NCBI GenBank assembly: GCA_016584305.1
Contig: JACEEZ010004848.1
Span: 224,501 to 288,500 of the forward strand
Direction of reading: 5' to 3'
Length of the DNA: 64,000 nucleotides
DNA from: Chionoecetes opilio
Taxonomy: Eukaryota; Arthropoda; Malacostraca; Decapoda; Majidae
Both the position numbers and the translations under genes were made by a program. Positions within the stretch are counted from its first letter, which is position 1; the number at the start of each line of letters is the position of its first letter. Positions 11,007 through 21,287 of the stretch are shown here, in pieces. The notes beneath the pieces were generated by a model. That model searched no databases, had not been told where the DNA came from, and saw nothing but the letters and a program-made list of their open reading frames with translations.

Positions 11007-12289
11007 TGTTGTGGGTGAAGCTGAACTGGTTGGGGTTGTGGCCTCATTGTGTTCCCTGTCTGATGATGCATTTGAGCCACTGGGACTGGATACAACATCG
11101 GCTGTTGTATAGGAGGTGGGTGATTTTGGGGTGCCCTTAGTTGTTGATGGTGCTGCTGAGCTAGTTGTTGCAGCAGTTGGTTCATTTGGGCTTGGAGAGA
11201 CTGAATTTGTTGTTGTGTTTCTCCAAAAAAAAATTTGCATCCATCTTTCTGATGGTGATCATCCTCCCTTCTCTGTCGATATTGATCGACTCTTTCACTG
11301 TTTTTCTTAACATTAAATGACCTACTCCGTGGGCCGGATTCCTGTTCTCTGATTTTCTTTGTGCCTTGTAGATGTGTGTATCGACACTTTGCACGGCTAC
11401 AGGTACCGTCTCTCATTGAGTTGTAACAGAGTTTGGGGTGGAAGTGGTCACACTGTCTGCCTAGGATACAGCCTCTGTCTTTATCCAGGCCATATCTTAG
11501 GAGTTTGGGGCAGGGTTTGGGGTGGTTATAGTTACATCCACTGCCACTGATATGGTACTTACAGCTGTTTTTCTGATAGTAGCGACATATCTTCTTAGAC
11601 GAATTTTTAGCAGGATTGTCACGGGCCTTTGTATCAGAATGATCGTCTAGAGAGGTATTTGTACTTTGGGGGCTTTGTACATCCGGTATTTGACAAATCT
11701 GAGGGGAGTTTTCTTGCTGTGTGTCACCAGGAGGTACTTGCTGTGCCTGATGCAGTAGCGAGAGATCAGCGTCCTCTGGTGAGGCCCCCAGTGGTGATGG
11801 CTCAGTATTGCACCCTGGGTGGGTAGTGTTGGTGGCGGTGTCAGTGCCATTTCCCTCAACACCCACACACTGCCCGTGGGTGTCACCAATATTTATATGT
11901 GCTTTTGCTGCATTGATAACCGTCCTCTCCTCTGCTTTAAGTTTTTCTGTCTCTGCCGTAAGGTCAGAGTAGTTAGGAAAGTGGTTCTCAGTGCACCCCT
12001 GGCACGTGTATCTCCTAGAGGACTTTATCAGGGTTATTAGTAGGTACGTAATGATTTCACTGCACTCATAGTGTGTCCACATTTGACAGTCATTACATTT
12101 AATACCAGTGACACAGTGAACCTGACATATCCTACATGGGTATAGGTCTTCTTCTTGTGACCTTTTCTGCTTATTATCGCTTTGTAGGTCGTCTGTCAAG
12201 CTCGGAGTCGAACTTGACACATTTCTTCCTTCTTTGCCACTCTGTAGCCCTTTCTTTCCCTGCCACCTGTGGGGAGAGAAGGGGCACAA
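10976..12289 (-). CDS. LINE ORF1: PHD-like finger plus three CCCH fingers
   Basis: A 437-codon open frame ending in TAG at 10976. There is no ATG before the first finger; the frame is open through the upstream junction, so the N-terminus is truncated or fused. Residues about 50-100 form a PHD-like C4HC3 pattern (CRIC, CNDCQMWTHYEC, CQGC). Residues about 235-320 hold three CCCH-type fingers (CRYYQKNSCKYHISGSGC..H, CILGRQCDHFH, CYNSMRDGTCSRAKCRYTH). The C-terminal third is Gln/Pro/His-rich. ORF1 proteins of LINEs bind RNA and act as chaperones for target-primed reverse transcription; CCCH fingers would fit RNA binding. The last 31 nt overlap the start of ORF2 (ATG at 11006) in another frame. 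Part of a mobile element, not a host gene. Confidence 0.8.
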   Translation of the reverse strand: MCPFSPHRWQGKKGLQSGKEGRNVSSSTPSLTDDLQSDNKQKRSQEEDLYPCRICQVHCVTGIKCNDCQMWTHYECSEIITYLLITLIKSSRRYTCQGCTENHFPNYSDLTAETEKLKAEERTVINAAKAHINIGDTHGQCVGVEGNGTDTATNTTHPGCNTEPSPLGASPEDADLSLLHQAQQVPPGDTQQENSPQICQIPDVQSPQSTNTSLDDHSDTKARDNPAKNSSKKICRYYQKNSCKYHISGSGCNYNHPKPCPKLLRYGLDKDRGCILGRQCDHFHPKLCYNSMRDGTCSRAKCRYTHLQGTKKIREQESGPRSRSFNVKKNSERVDQYRQRREDDHHQKDGCKFFFGETQQQIQSLQAQMNQLLQQLAQQHHQQLRAPQNHPPPIQQPMLYPVPVAQMHHQTGNTMRPQPQPVQLHPQQWVPPPQVNC

Positions 12290-12634
12290 CAGGGCAGTAT
12301 AGACACAGACATAAGTCCCTGATGGGGTTGGAACACAGAAGGGCTGGGGGCGCGGCGTGATGTTTATTAGAGACTTAACCTCTAATTACAGAGAGCTGAC
12401 AGGACGACTGGTCACTGCCTCGCCGGAGTCACAACTGCCCGCCTCGGGTGACACTGAGATGTGGCGGGAAGATGAGGGTTGCCACACCCCCCCACACTCC
12501 CCCCCCAATTACACAAATAGCTCACCGTGGGCGATGTAATGAAAAAACAGAAACATTTGAAAAAGAGTGAACCAAGGGATACAAACAAATTTTGTGATAT
12601 GTGTGGCACTCAGTGTGTTGCCTGAGGGGTGGCA

Positions 12635-14936
12635 TTACCTAATACGTAGTCCAGCAAGTGGCGTGGTGCCTGTCTGTGGCGTTGAGGCCTTCCTTGGCTG
12701 GGCGGGGTGGCGCCAGGCATCGCTGTTGTCCCCGTCGTCGTGTGCCTGAACGCACGTGAGAGGGCGCAGGTGGCGCCGGTTCCTGATGGTGGTGCGCCCA
12801 CTGCCGTCCAGCCGCACCAAGTACTGCCTGGGTGCCGTAGTCTCCAGGACAGTGCCTGCGCGATCCCAGCGCCCACTGCCGGGGTTTAGGATGCGGGTCC
12901 GTAGGCCGGGCGTGAGGGGCTCGAGGTTGTGGGCTGTTTGGTCATGCCGGGAAGCTGCACTGTCCCCAGAGCGGGCCATGGCCCGTTCGCGCTCCCACAG
13001 CAGCCACGCCCATCGCTCGCTCACCTCATAGAGCGACGCGTCCACAGGTATGGGGTCCCGCAGCTGACGTCCTGTGATCAGCTGGGCTGGGGAGGCTTCA
13101 GAGCCCTGCGGGGGGGTGTTGAGGTACTGCATGATGGCCCATGCAGCGGCGTCGGTGTCCAGGGAGCCGTTCCGGCCAGTGTTGCCGCGTAGCAACCTCT
13201 TGGCACACTTGACTGCCGCCTCTGCGCGGCCGTTAGACTGGGGGTAATGTGCTGATGAGACCCTCAGCCGCACACGCCAGGTGTCGAGGAAGCCCCTGGA
13301 TTCCTGGCTGGTGAGGTTCGTTCCCCCATCGCACGACAGCTCCTCTGGGATGCCGAAGCGCTTGAACCATCGTCAGAACACCGTGATGAGGCGTGCACTG
13401 GTGGCGTCGCCTGACAGGTGCTCCACTTCGAGCCATCCCGAGAGCCTGTCAGCGACGGCGATATAGGTGTGGCCGTCCAGTTGAAATAAATCAGCCACCA
13501 CCTGCTGGAATGGGTACTGCGGGGGCGGGGTGGGCAAGAGGGTTTCTGCGGGGCTGGAGGGGGCGTGCGTATCGCATACCGCACATTGGCGCCTCTTCTG
13601 CTCCACCTCCGCGTCAATCCCTGGCCAGTAGACTGACTGCCTCGCCCTGCGTAGCATTGAGTCCCTGCCTTGGTGCCCCGCATGAAGGTTCGCGAGGACT
13701 GCACGCCTCAGGGCCGCAGGTATGACCAGCCGCGGGTGTTTCTCGTCACAGGTGTAAAGGACGATGTTCCCTTGGCAGGAGAGGTGGCGCCGCATCTTGA
13801 AGTACTGGCGGAGGGCGAGCGGCTCCCAGTCCTTTCGTTCGGCCCAGCCGTCATTGGCTACGCATTCCCGCAAGAGCCGGTACTCCTCGTCCCGTGCAGC
13901 CTCTTCCTCCACTTGATGAAGGTCCACAACATGCCCCACCTCGTCCTCGGCTGCCGCGGCCGTGGTTGCGGTCATGGCTGTGCATACCAGCTCTTCATCG
14001 TCTTCGTCCGATCCTTCTGGCCCACCTGACAGGATCGGGTAACGCGACAAGGCATCTGCCGCGCAGTTGGTGTCGCCCTTCAGGTACTTGATGCGGAAGG
14101 TGAACATTAGCGTCTTCTCTTTTAGGTTGAGGATCCGGGGGTTGGCTATGTCCTTTAGTTCCTTGTCTCCGAAAATCCTTGTAAGGGCCTTGTGGTCTGT
14201 GACGAGCGTGAGGTTTTTGCAGCCAAGGAGGAAGAGGCGTGCCTTCTTTAGGCACCAGGCGATGGCAAGCGCTTCCCCCTCGAGGGTGCTGTAGTTCCTC
14301 TCGGCCGCTGTGAGATGTCGGCTGCCACAGAGCACAAGTTTCCACCCGCCAGGGCAGCATAGCGGCGACTTCTCCGAGACACACTCGCAGTACTGCTGCA
14401 GGACAAGGAAGCCAATACCCTGGCGACTGTAGTCAGTGAGGACTGCTGTAGGGCGCGACACATCATAGAAGCGCAGTCCCTCGGCCGCCAATCGCCCAAT
14501 AGTGTCTTTGGCGGAGGTGAAGAGCGCCTCCAACTGCTTGTCCCAGTACACTGCCTTCCCACCCGGTTTCTTGAGTAGCTCCCTGAAGGGCTCCATGACA
14601 GGGGCGACCGCCAGGAAGGGCGCGACCTGGTTGACGAGGCCGAACCATGACCGCACATCAGTCAGGGTGGGCTGGGCGGGCATCTTGAAGTCGGTTATGC
14701 TGTTGACGAGGTCGCGGCTTGGCTGGTACCCTTCCCAGCCCAGGAGGTAGCCGGCAAAGGTGTCGCTCCTCCTGCAGAAGTGGAACTTGTCAGGTCGTAG
14801 GGTGACACCGCTCTCCATGCACCTCTGGAGAAAATTGTATGTGTGCCAGAAGGCGTCGCTGACGCTGCTGTCGTGGAGTAGAGTGTCGTCCACGCACTTG
14901 AGCTTCCTGGGCACGTCGGTGATGGTGTCGTCAAGA
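12635..14936 (-). pseudogene. Gypsy pol: RT (3' part), RNase H, integrase
   Basis: One frame runs from the RT catalytic block (CVDD, where YVDD is usual) through the RT connection and RNase H (VLTDYSRQGIG, LEGEALAI, VTDHKAL, ADALSR), the integrase zinc finger (HAGH ... CAVCDTH) and the integrase core (VVADLF, then SSAHYPQSNGRAEAAVK with the catalytic Glu). A single in-frame TGA at 13373-13375 interrupts the integrase core; the same frame is otherwise open to 12635. C-terminal residues form a chromatin/DNA-binding-like tail. Only one disabling point change in the retained part suggests a fairly young loss, although the 5' half is absent. Typical role: synthesis and integration of element cDNA. 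Confidence 0.9.
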
Positions 14937-14981
14937 CGCTTTGTGAACGCGTCCTGCGAAGCAGGAAGCGTTCACAAAGCG
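14937..14981. repeat. 45-bp near-perfect hairpin at the gypsy breakpoint
   Basis: CGCTTTGTGAACGC and its exact inverse flank TCCTGC-GAA-GCAGGA: 21-bp arms with one mismatch and a 3-base loop. The left arm is gypsy coding sequence (the codons upstream of the RT CVDD block); the right arm is its inverted copy. Gypsy homology stops here. Confidence 0.85.
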
Positions 14982-15122
14982 TTCATTGAAAGTTAATTTC
15001 ATTGAATCGTGAAAGATTCACATTTCTCTGGGCATTTGTGCATGAACAATATACTAGTATGAGGCACACGTCCATTGCTCCTATCTTAAATTCCGCATGT
15101 AATACATTTTTGTCCCTTGTCG

Positions 15123-15371
15123 TCATCTTTTCCATCTTGACGCTATCTTTTCTATATATGTACTAATTTCAGACCTCCTTTTTTTATCATTCATCTCTCT
15201 ATAGGAGCTTAGGGTCTCAAATTGTTCTGAAAAATCTATTTTGCTGTAATTTTCTTGAGTTTCTGTAAGGCATAAAATATCGTATTTGTGTTTAATAAGT
15301 TTTTCTAATTCAAATCTTTTAAAGTTTGTTAACCCTTGTACATTTAGTAGTATGTATGTAAGTTTTTGCAC
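15123..15371 (-). pseudogene. LINE ORF2 endonuclease N-terminal fragment
   Basis: About 80 codons of an AP-type endonuclease start (ILLNVQGL, KYDILCLTETQ with the catalytic Glu). It starts 4 bases after the ORF1 stop codon begins a new frame, suggesting stop-start reinitiation in the live element. Truncated at about 15123. Confidence 0.7.
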
Positions 15372-15374
15372 TTG

Positions 15375-16292
15375 TCAATTTTCCTGGCGCAATTGGTCGG
15401 TTTCTCTCTTTTTCTGAAGCATTCCTTTCCTGTAATCAATATACCAAGTAAAGTCTCCTTGGTCTCGCTTGTCTTTCAATTCCATTCTAAGCTGGTAAGC
15501 TTTTTCTCTCTGTGACTTTGTCATGTCACTTGATATAGATATGGATTTTATGTCTTCATCTCTGGCATTCCTCAGTTTTTTGGCCTGTTTTAAAATACTG
15601 AATTTACTGGAAGTCTCTCTGAGTTTAACTAGGACTGGTCTGTCCTTACCTCTGGTTTGGGTTCCTAGTCTCCTTGTCTCTGTGATTACAACATCTCTCA
15701 CCTCCAGGACCTCTGTGAAGATCTTGGTGCAAGTCTCCACATCATTCGCCCTTGTGGTTTCCTCTGTGTTCTTTTCTTTTAATCTGTAGAGAACAAGGTT
15801 ATTTTTCCTACTATTTCTATCCTCTCCTTCTTTCAGCTCCTCCATGATCTGGGTTTTAAGTGTGCTTACCATATCCTGGGTGTCTTCTAATTTTTGCAGT
15901 CTTTCTTCATGTTTCGCCAGGCTTGCCTTCAGCTCTTTGTTATCTTTCCGCATTTCTTTGAAGAGTTGAAGCCTTTCTCTCACTCCTTGTGAGCAGGACC
16001 TGCAGCACCCTATGTATTTAGGCTTCATAAAGACTTTATAGTCCTCCAGATCTACTTGATCACAGCCTGCATGGTACCAGCCTAGGCAGTTATCACATTG
16101 CAGAGTGTTATCATTTGCAGTCACTTTTATATTACACTTAACACACTGGTCATAAGTTTCTATGTTAGCCTCTTCATTGCACTCTTGACACCACTTCTTA
16201 CTGTCTATTGGCCTAAATAGGTTACATCTTTTGCATCGCTGCTTTCTTTTGACTTGGAGTTCCTCGGCGGAACTCGGCGCTGTGTCCGGCAT
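15375..16292 (-). CDS. LINE ORF1: zinc finger, coiled coil, RRM-like region
   Basis: A 305-codon frame with ATG at 16292. Residues about 20-100 hold two cysteine-rich units: CKRCNLFRP ... CQEC, then a PHD-like finger (CVKCNI, LQCDNCLGWYHAGC, CRSC). Residues about 105-150 are a Lys/Glu-rich coiled coil (LFKEMRKDNKELKASLAKHEERLQKLED). Residues about 165-290 resemble the RRM/CTD portion of LINE ORF1 proteins (NNLVLYRLKE, RPVLVKLRE, AYQLRMELKDKRDQG, WYIDYRKG). It probably coats LINE RNA as an oligomer. The neighbouring ORF2 remnant on the same strand supports LINE origin. Confidence 0.78.
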   Translation of the reverse strand: MPDTAPSSAEELQVKRKQRCKRCNLFRPIDSKKWCQECNEEANIETYDQCVKCNIKVTANDNTLQCDNCLGWYHAGCDQVDLEDYKVFMKPKYIGCCRSCSQGVRERLQLFKEMRKDNKELKASLAKHEERLQKLEDTQDMVSTLKTQIMEELKEGEDRNSRKNNLVLYRLKEKNTEETTRANDVETCTKIFTEVLEVRDVVITETRRLGTQTRGKDRPVLVKLRETSSKFSILKQAKKLRNARDEDIKSISISSDMTKSQREKAYQLRMELKDKRDQGDFTWYIDYRKGMLQKKRETDQLRQEN

Positions 16293-16479
16293 TGTTTACG
16301 TTCTTACCGAGTCACCTTTCTCTTATAAATGTTTAGCTTTTGGCACTTCCTATGTCTTTCCAGCACTTTAAGCACTCTGTTCTTTCTTTTTGCGTTATCT
16401 TAGCGTTACTCCATGTGTTACAGATGTGTGAAACATAAGAATCAAACCAAGACACGTCCTTCCACCGCCGGTGTCAGAA

Positions 16480-16925
16480 TGTCTCCTTGTTTACAAAATG
16501 CCTCCCTCTTCCTCTTCTTGTGACCTGCATCGCTTTTGTTTCGGAGGCACACCCGTGGCTACCTTACCTAACCTAACCTAACCTGAACCTTACCTTACCT
16601 TACCTAACCTAACCTTACCTAACCTAACCTAACCTTACCTTACCTTACCTTACCTAACCTTTAACCTTCTAACTGGGTCCAATAATAAAAATGTTTAATA
16701 AAATACCAAACAAAAGTGATGCAGGTCACAAGAAGAGGAAGAGGGAGGCATTTTGTAAACAAGGAGACATATTCCTCCCCCCACCTAAAATGTTCTATAT
16801 CTCCGAAACTATTGATTTGCGACGGAAAGCTCAATGAGAAAATGTCTCTTAGAATACAATAAGGTAAACAAAAACCATGCTCCCAATTGTGTAGGGAAGT
16901 TTGGTGCCATCGTAAAATAATAACT
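16480..16925. repeat. Fold-back repeat R, copy 2 with TTAGG/TTACC core
   Basis: A 57-bp perfect-looking inverted repeat (16482-16540 and 16714-16772, containing GATGCAGGTCACAAGAAGAG) encloses 16555-16670, an array of CCTAA/CCTTA units. The right arm continues to 16925, where it ends GTAAAATAATAAC, the same outer terminus as copy 1. It lies directly behind the 3' end of the LINE at 16926-18490. Confidence 0.72.
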
Positions 16926-18490
16926 TTTTCCCCAAGCCTGCTTTAAAAACACCTTAGTTATTTCTACTATTTTCCTTCTCTCTTCATTACTCCCATACAG
17001 TCCTAGCACAGTAAGGATTCCCCCATCCACCTCGTATATCCTTCTATCCCATTCACCGTCTCCTATCACTCCTAATATGGACTGTATCAGCCTCCTCCTC
17101 TCCTGCTCATATCTGCCACACTCTATTATCAAGTGTTCAATAGTTTCCCTTGTTCCTCTACAGAAGCTACAGGCCTGGTCCTGCCCATCCCTACTCCTAG
17201 CCTTCAGCTCTAGTGTTCCTGTCCTTGCCTTCACCAACAGTCTGCTTCCCCAATCACCTGCATGCCAGTGAAGTGCCTCAGGCTTCTCTTTCCTACAGTA
17301 CCACTTTAACGTGGATTTACCCTCCATACCTGCTCTCCACCTAGCTAGTCCATTGTCTTCTATTCTTATCTTCACCTTCTTGGTTCTTATCCTATCCCAG
17401 GTTTCTACTAGGTTTTCCCTCCTTTTCCACCTCGCTAATTCCTTTATCCGTGTTGAGCTTGTCCCAACCTCCTTCAGGATCTGCTTCACCCATCTATCCT
17501 CACTAAGTCCCTCTATGTTCTTCAGGAGGTTAAGTTTCCCTTTTAAAATCCTTTCCCTGAAGGTGCTCCACCCCATATCTCCTCGAATGGCCTCCACAGC
17601 TGTGCTGGTTGGGGCTCCTAATCCCCATCTACCCATAATGTTCTGTGTCCTCTCTAGCTTAGTAATGTCTCCCTCCCGATAATAGGTTATCTCAGACCCA
17701 TACAAGCAATATGGCACTGCCATTCCTTTCCAAAGACTCCTACCTACTTCATATTTGTTAATTGTCCTACTTCCCCCGTTAATGATCATGCCTGTCATCC
17801 TCCTAGCCTTTCCCTCATTAGTTGTCCTTTGTCTTTCTCCTCCAACTCCTTCCTTCCTTACTTCTAGTCCTAAGTATGTATACCTATCAACCACCTCTAG
17901 AATGTTGTTCCCTAGAACCCATTGACCTTCCTCTCTGCTGTTGAACTCCATCACCTTACTCTTCCTGACACTGAACCTAATGTTCCATTCCCTTCCATAA
18001 CTGTTGACTATTCCCAGCAACTCCTCCATGTCTTCCTTCCTCTCTGTCATGAGAACTACATCATCTGCATAGGCTAAACATCCTAGTTTTCTATTCCCCA
18101 CTCTGACTCCCTTCTCAGACTTTCTGATCCTCACTATCAGTTCCTCCATGTAGATGTTGAAGAGTGTTGGAGAGATAACACATCCCTGCCGAACTCCTAT
18201 GATGTCATCCATCCTGTGCTGATATCTCCTAGTGTGAACTTTACCTCATTTTCCTTATACAACTCCCTAATTACCTGCACCACCTTATCATCTACTCCTA
18301 GGTGTGCCAATAGTCTCATTAATTTTCTTCTATCAACCAAGTCGTATGCTTTCTCAATATCTATAAATACCAGGTACAGTTCATCATCTCCCCTCCGGCT
18401 CCTTTCTAGGATTTCCTTTATCACCAACAAGTTTTCTAAACCTCCTCTACCTTTCCTGAACCCATTTTGCTCTTGTCCCAGCACCTTATC
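16926..18490 (-). pseudogene. LINE reverse transcriptase with C-terminal zinc knuckle
   Basis: Two overlapping frames, 18484-18197 and 18212-16926, joined by a frameshift near 18205. Motifs: EQNGFRKGRG, FIDIEKAYDLVDR (catalytic Asp), GVRQGCVISPTLFN, LAYADDVVLM (YADD), then VPYCLYGSEI and a C-terminal knuckle CSFCRGTRETIEHLIIEC. It is 5' truncated at about 18490 in the middle of the fingers domain, the usual LINE truncation. Clade not assigned: the zinc knuckle and YADD occur in several LINE groups. Confidence 0.87.
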
Positions 18491-18498
18491 TTCCTAGG

Positions 18499-18584
18499 AA
18501 ACTATGTATTGAGGCTGGAAATAGAGGTAACAGGGTGTTAGGATTAATTACCAGAAGTGTTAAAAGTAGAATTCCTGAGGGTTA
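18499..18584 (+). pseudogene. LINE RT C-terminal fragment, part 1
   Basis: About 28 codons (KLCIEAGNRGNRVLGLI...RSVKSR) match the block that normally precedes the VRPHLEYAVQFWSP motif of many LINE reverse transcriptases. The following block is found at 24057-24320 on the same strand, so these two pieces may be one LINE split by the material between them. Confidence 0.6.
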
Positions 18585-18590
18585 AGATTC

Positions 18591-21215
18591 GTTGTATCGC
18601 CCCTGCCATATCTCGCTTACTACCTCATGAAGCACTAATATTTTGTCATACACGTCTTCTACTAAGGTTCAAACCTCTTGGCAAGCTGTTACTTGTGGTC
18701 AAAATCACTGACAAAAATGATCTAATAAGAATAAATAAAGTGCTGCTCCGCCGTCGCCATCAGCGCAGTCTAGACTGAGGGACGGGCGCCTCTCCCAGTC
18801 TTCTCTCATGAACAGCAGCCAGACTAGGTTAGGTGGTTATAATGGACGAGGACTTCGCGGTCATTTTCAGAGACACCGACTATTTTTTCCTGGCCTACAA
18901 TAGGTGCTTTTTCTAATGGAGAGAGTTTTATTTTGCGCAAACCCATAGTTAAAAAAAAAAAAAAAAAAAAAATATTATGGTACCGTTTCCATTAAAAACA
19001 CTGAATCTCCATCAGTAAAAGCACTATAACTTGGCTGGGAAAAATAAGTCAGGGTCTTAAAGGTTTTAATGAAACCTAACCTAGGCTTATAGGTTTTAAT
19101 GAAACTTATAAGGTTAGGTTAGGTATACTTTGTGGTTAAGGTTAGGTTAGGTTTCATTAAAACCTATAAGTTTAGGTTAGGTTTCATTAAAACCTATAAG
19201 ACCCTGACTAATTTTTCCCAGCCAAATTTTAGTTCTTTTTCTAATGGAGATTCAGTGTTTTTAATGGAAACGGTACCATAAAATTCGGTGATGATTTTTT
19301 TTTTTTTTTTTTTTTTTTTTAACTGGGTTTGCGCAAAATAAAACTATCTCCTTTAGAAAAAGCACCTATTGTAGGCCAGGAAAAAATAGTCGGTGTCTCT
19401 GAAAATGACCGCGAAGTCCTTGTCCATTATTACCGGTTAGGTTAGGCTAGGAAGGTTAGGTTTAGTTTAGCCTTATTTTAAACTAAACTAATCCTAACCT
19501 TAACCTAACCTAGACTGGCTGCTGTCCGTGAAGGAGGGCTTGCCCCGCGGTCTCTGACTGCGCTGATGGCGACGGCGGAGTTGCACCTTATTTATATTTA
19601 CAGGGAGGTCCCGTTATACGAGCATTCGATATACGAGAATCCGATGATACGAGATGTGTAAATTAGGGTCTATTTTCAATATACGAGATCGAAAATCCAA
19701 TGTTACGACATTCAAACTGGGGTGAGTAAAAGTACCAAGTTATTTACTAAAATAAATTACAAGTTATTTACTAAAATTATAAAGTCATTTACTGACTATA
19801 TGATTTTACCTAAGGTTGTACGATAATCAATCTGAAAATATGATAATTCTGGTGGCTCAGTACGACAATGTGGCCTACAAAAATTCACAACCCTGGGCGA
19901 GAAGCCAGCAACGGAGGTAGTATGGCCAGCAACAACCTGCTCTCGCACTACCTAGATACTACTTTCCCTAATGACGGAAGCTACAAAGCTGATTGAAAGC
20001 TCCCTCGATAGGTCGTAAACGAGTAGGAAGGTTGTGACTGGCTAAGGCGTCATCCGTCACCAGCCAATGACAAACAGTTTTTAAAACTTCTCGACCAATA
20101 ACAAGCCAGCGATACATATTTCCGGGCAAGAATGGCATGCCAGACTGCCTCTGTCCGCCTTCTGTCCCCGTCATCTAAAACTAATTCTCGTTTTATTTTG
20201 AATGCTTGCGTTTTAAGTAGTTTTAATGTATCAGACAGTAAGATATATAAGTAAGGAGCCTGTGTTGCTAGTGTATTGGTGGTAGAAGGTGTTATGTGTG
20301 TTAAAATGGTGAATATTTGTGATATGGGGTGGCTCCGCGGCAAGTATTTCTCCGTCACTCTCTGCCCCGCCAGCTCGGCCAGCAGTCACCTCATCATAAC
20401 ATCTTTAAATCACCCTTATTTAAGGTGACACACGGTGCTACATTGATTTAGATAATGACACGTGTATATAACATCTCACCATAATCACTAAGTTGTATAA
20501 TAACGAGTGATAAGACGTTTAAGCCTGCCCAAACCTACCTTGGCGGAGGAGGCAGCGGCCTGCCCCGTCCGCCGCCTCTCTCAAAAACCGCCGTCATCTG
20601 CCTCACCTGTGCCTTCCTGAAGAAGAGTCAGCTCCTACGCCTGTGATAGCACCATAGGATATCACCAGTGATCATAGGATTCCTCAAAGGGTCCTCGCTT
20701 TCCTACTAAATAATTACCAAGGAGATCTCCGCTGGCGGCGGACATCGGCTGCCGCCCGCACAACACAACACCCCGTTATCAGCTGTATAATATGTGCCTT
20801 CCTGAAGAAGTCAGGTCAGCTCCCACGCCTGTGATAGCACCATAGGATATCACCAGGGACCATAGGATTCCTCAAGGGGTTCTTGCACCCCTACTAAATA
20901 TTACCAAATTTTATTTTAGCTTGAAAAACATGTCTTTTTTTTTCTTTTCTAATTGTCGGGGTCCTGGAACCAAACCTATATTTTACCATTAGTTATGTGT
21001 TTCGTTATACGAGATTTTGCTTTACGAGTATGCCAGGTGGAACCGAACTGTTCGTATCTTCGGGACCTCCCTGTATTCTTATTAGATCATTCTTGTCCGT
21101 GATTTTGACCAAAGTAACAGCTTTCCAAGAGGTTTGAAGGTTAGTAGAAGACGTGTATGACAAAAGATTAGTCCTTCATAAAGTAGTAAGTGAGACATGG
21201 CAGGGGCGATACAAC
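18591..21215. mobile_element. Large palindromic (fold-back) element
   Basis: The left arm from GTTGTATCGCCCCTGCC (18591) matches, inverted, the right arm ending GGCGATACAAC (21215). After removing the element at 19601-21073 the two arms are each about 550 bp and meet at about 19130-19170. The centre carries TTAGGTT and ATGAAACCTAACC blocks; long A and T runs lie at 18950-18973 and 19295-19320. Similarity extends a few bases outward (GGTTAAGATTC against GGTAAAGATTA). No gene and no clear target duplication. Confidence 0.82.
19601..21073 (+). mobile_element. TA-flanked TIR element F3, copy 1
   Basis: Starts CAGGGAGGTCCCGTTATACG and ends CTTCGGGACCTCCCTG, flanked by TA (19599-19600, 21074-21075). 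Pogo/Tigger-like termini. Four copies are in the window (also 39328-39802, 40170-41679, 52791-53568). It is inserted in the right arm of the large palindrome, whose left arm shows the empty target near 18730-18740. It contains two copies of the roughly 85-bp module (about 20598-20700 and 20790-20885). No intact transposase. Confidence 0.9.
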
Positions 21216-21287
21216 TAATCTTTACCAAATATTTACCGTGCTCAGGTTATTCTAAAGCTTTATTTGGCTCTACCGTAGACGGTTACA

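Larger units (their letters stand above)
7925..12289 (-). mobile_element. LINE (CR1/Jockey-type layout), 5'-truncated
   Basis: A minus-strand non-LTR retrotransposon with ORF1 (PHD-like and CCCH fingers), ORF2 with AP-type endonuclease and reverse transcriptase, and a 3' tail near 7880-7925 rich in AAGGTAAGGTAAG. It sits in the intron after the start exon at 7675. The 5' side abuts a probable gypsy LTR near 12270-12290, with a CTCTCCCCACAG-like junction. ORF2 is broken in several places, so this copy is inactive. Confidence 0.85.
12270..14981 (-). mobile_element. Ty3/gypsy retrotransposon, 3' half with probable LTR
   Basis: Minus-strand gypsy-type element. The pol remnant (14936-12635) is followed by a purine tract near 12485-12510 (runs of G with GAGTG), then sequence starting TGTGGCAACCC at about 12486, the likely 3' LTR, which contains AATAAA near 12350. 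The LTR end near 12270-12290 is uncertain. The 5' half (gag, protease, first half of RT and 5' LTR) is missing; the break lies at the hairpin 14937-14981. Confidence 0.75.
15123..16292 (-). mobile_element. Second LINE: ORF1 plus start of ORF2, 3' part missing
   Basis: Contains an intact-looking ORF1 (16292-15375) and, only 3 bases after its stop, the ATG (15371) of an endonuclease frame. That frame is cut at about 15123 after roughly 80 codons (LNVQGL, LCLTETQENYS). Losing the 3' end while keeping ORF1 is the reverse of normal 5' truncation, so a later deletion or rearrangement is likely. Confidence 0.75.

Noticed and set aside
12635..14936. Endogenous retrovirus or other integrated virus
   Set aside because: Motifs fit an ordinary Ty3/gypsy element; no envelope frame is visible.
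16555..16670. Chromosome end
   Set aside because: The TTAGG-like array is short, degenerate, and enclosed by inverted arms with genes and elements on both sides.
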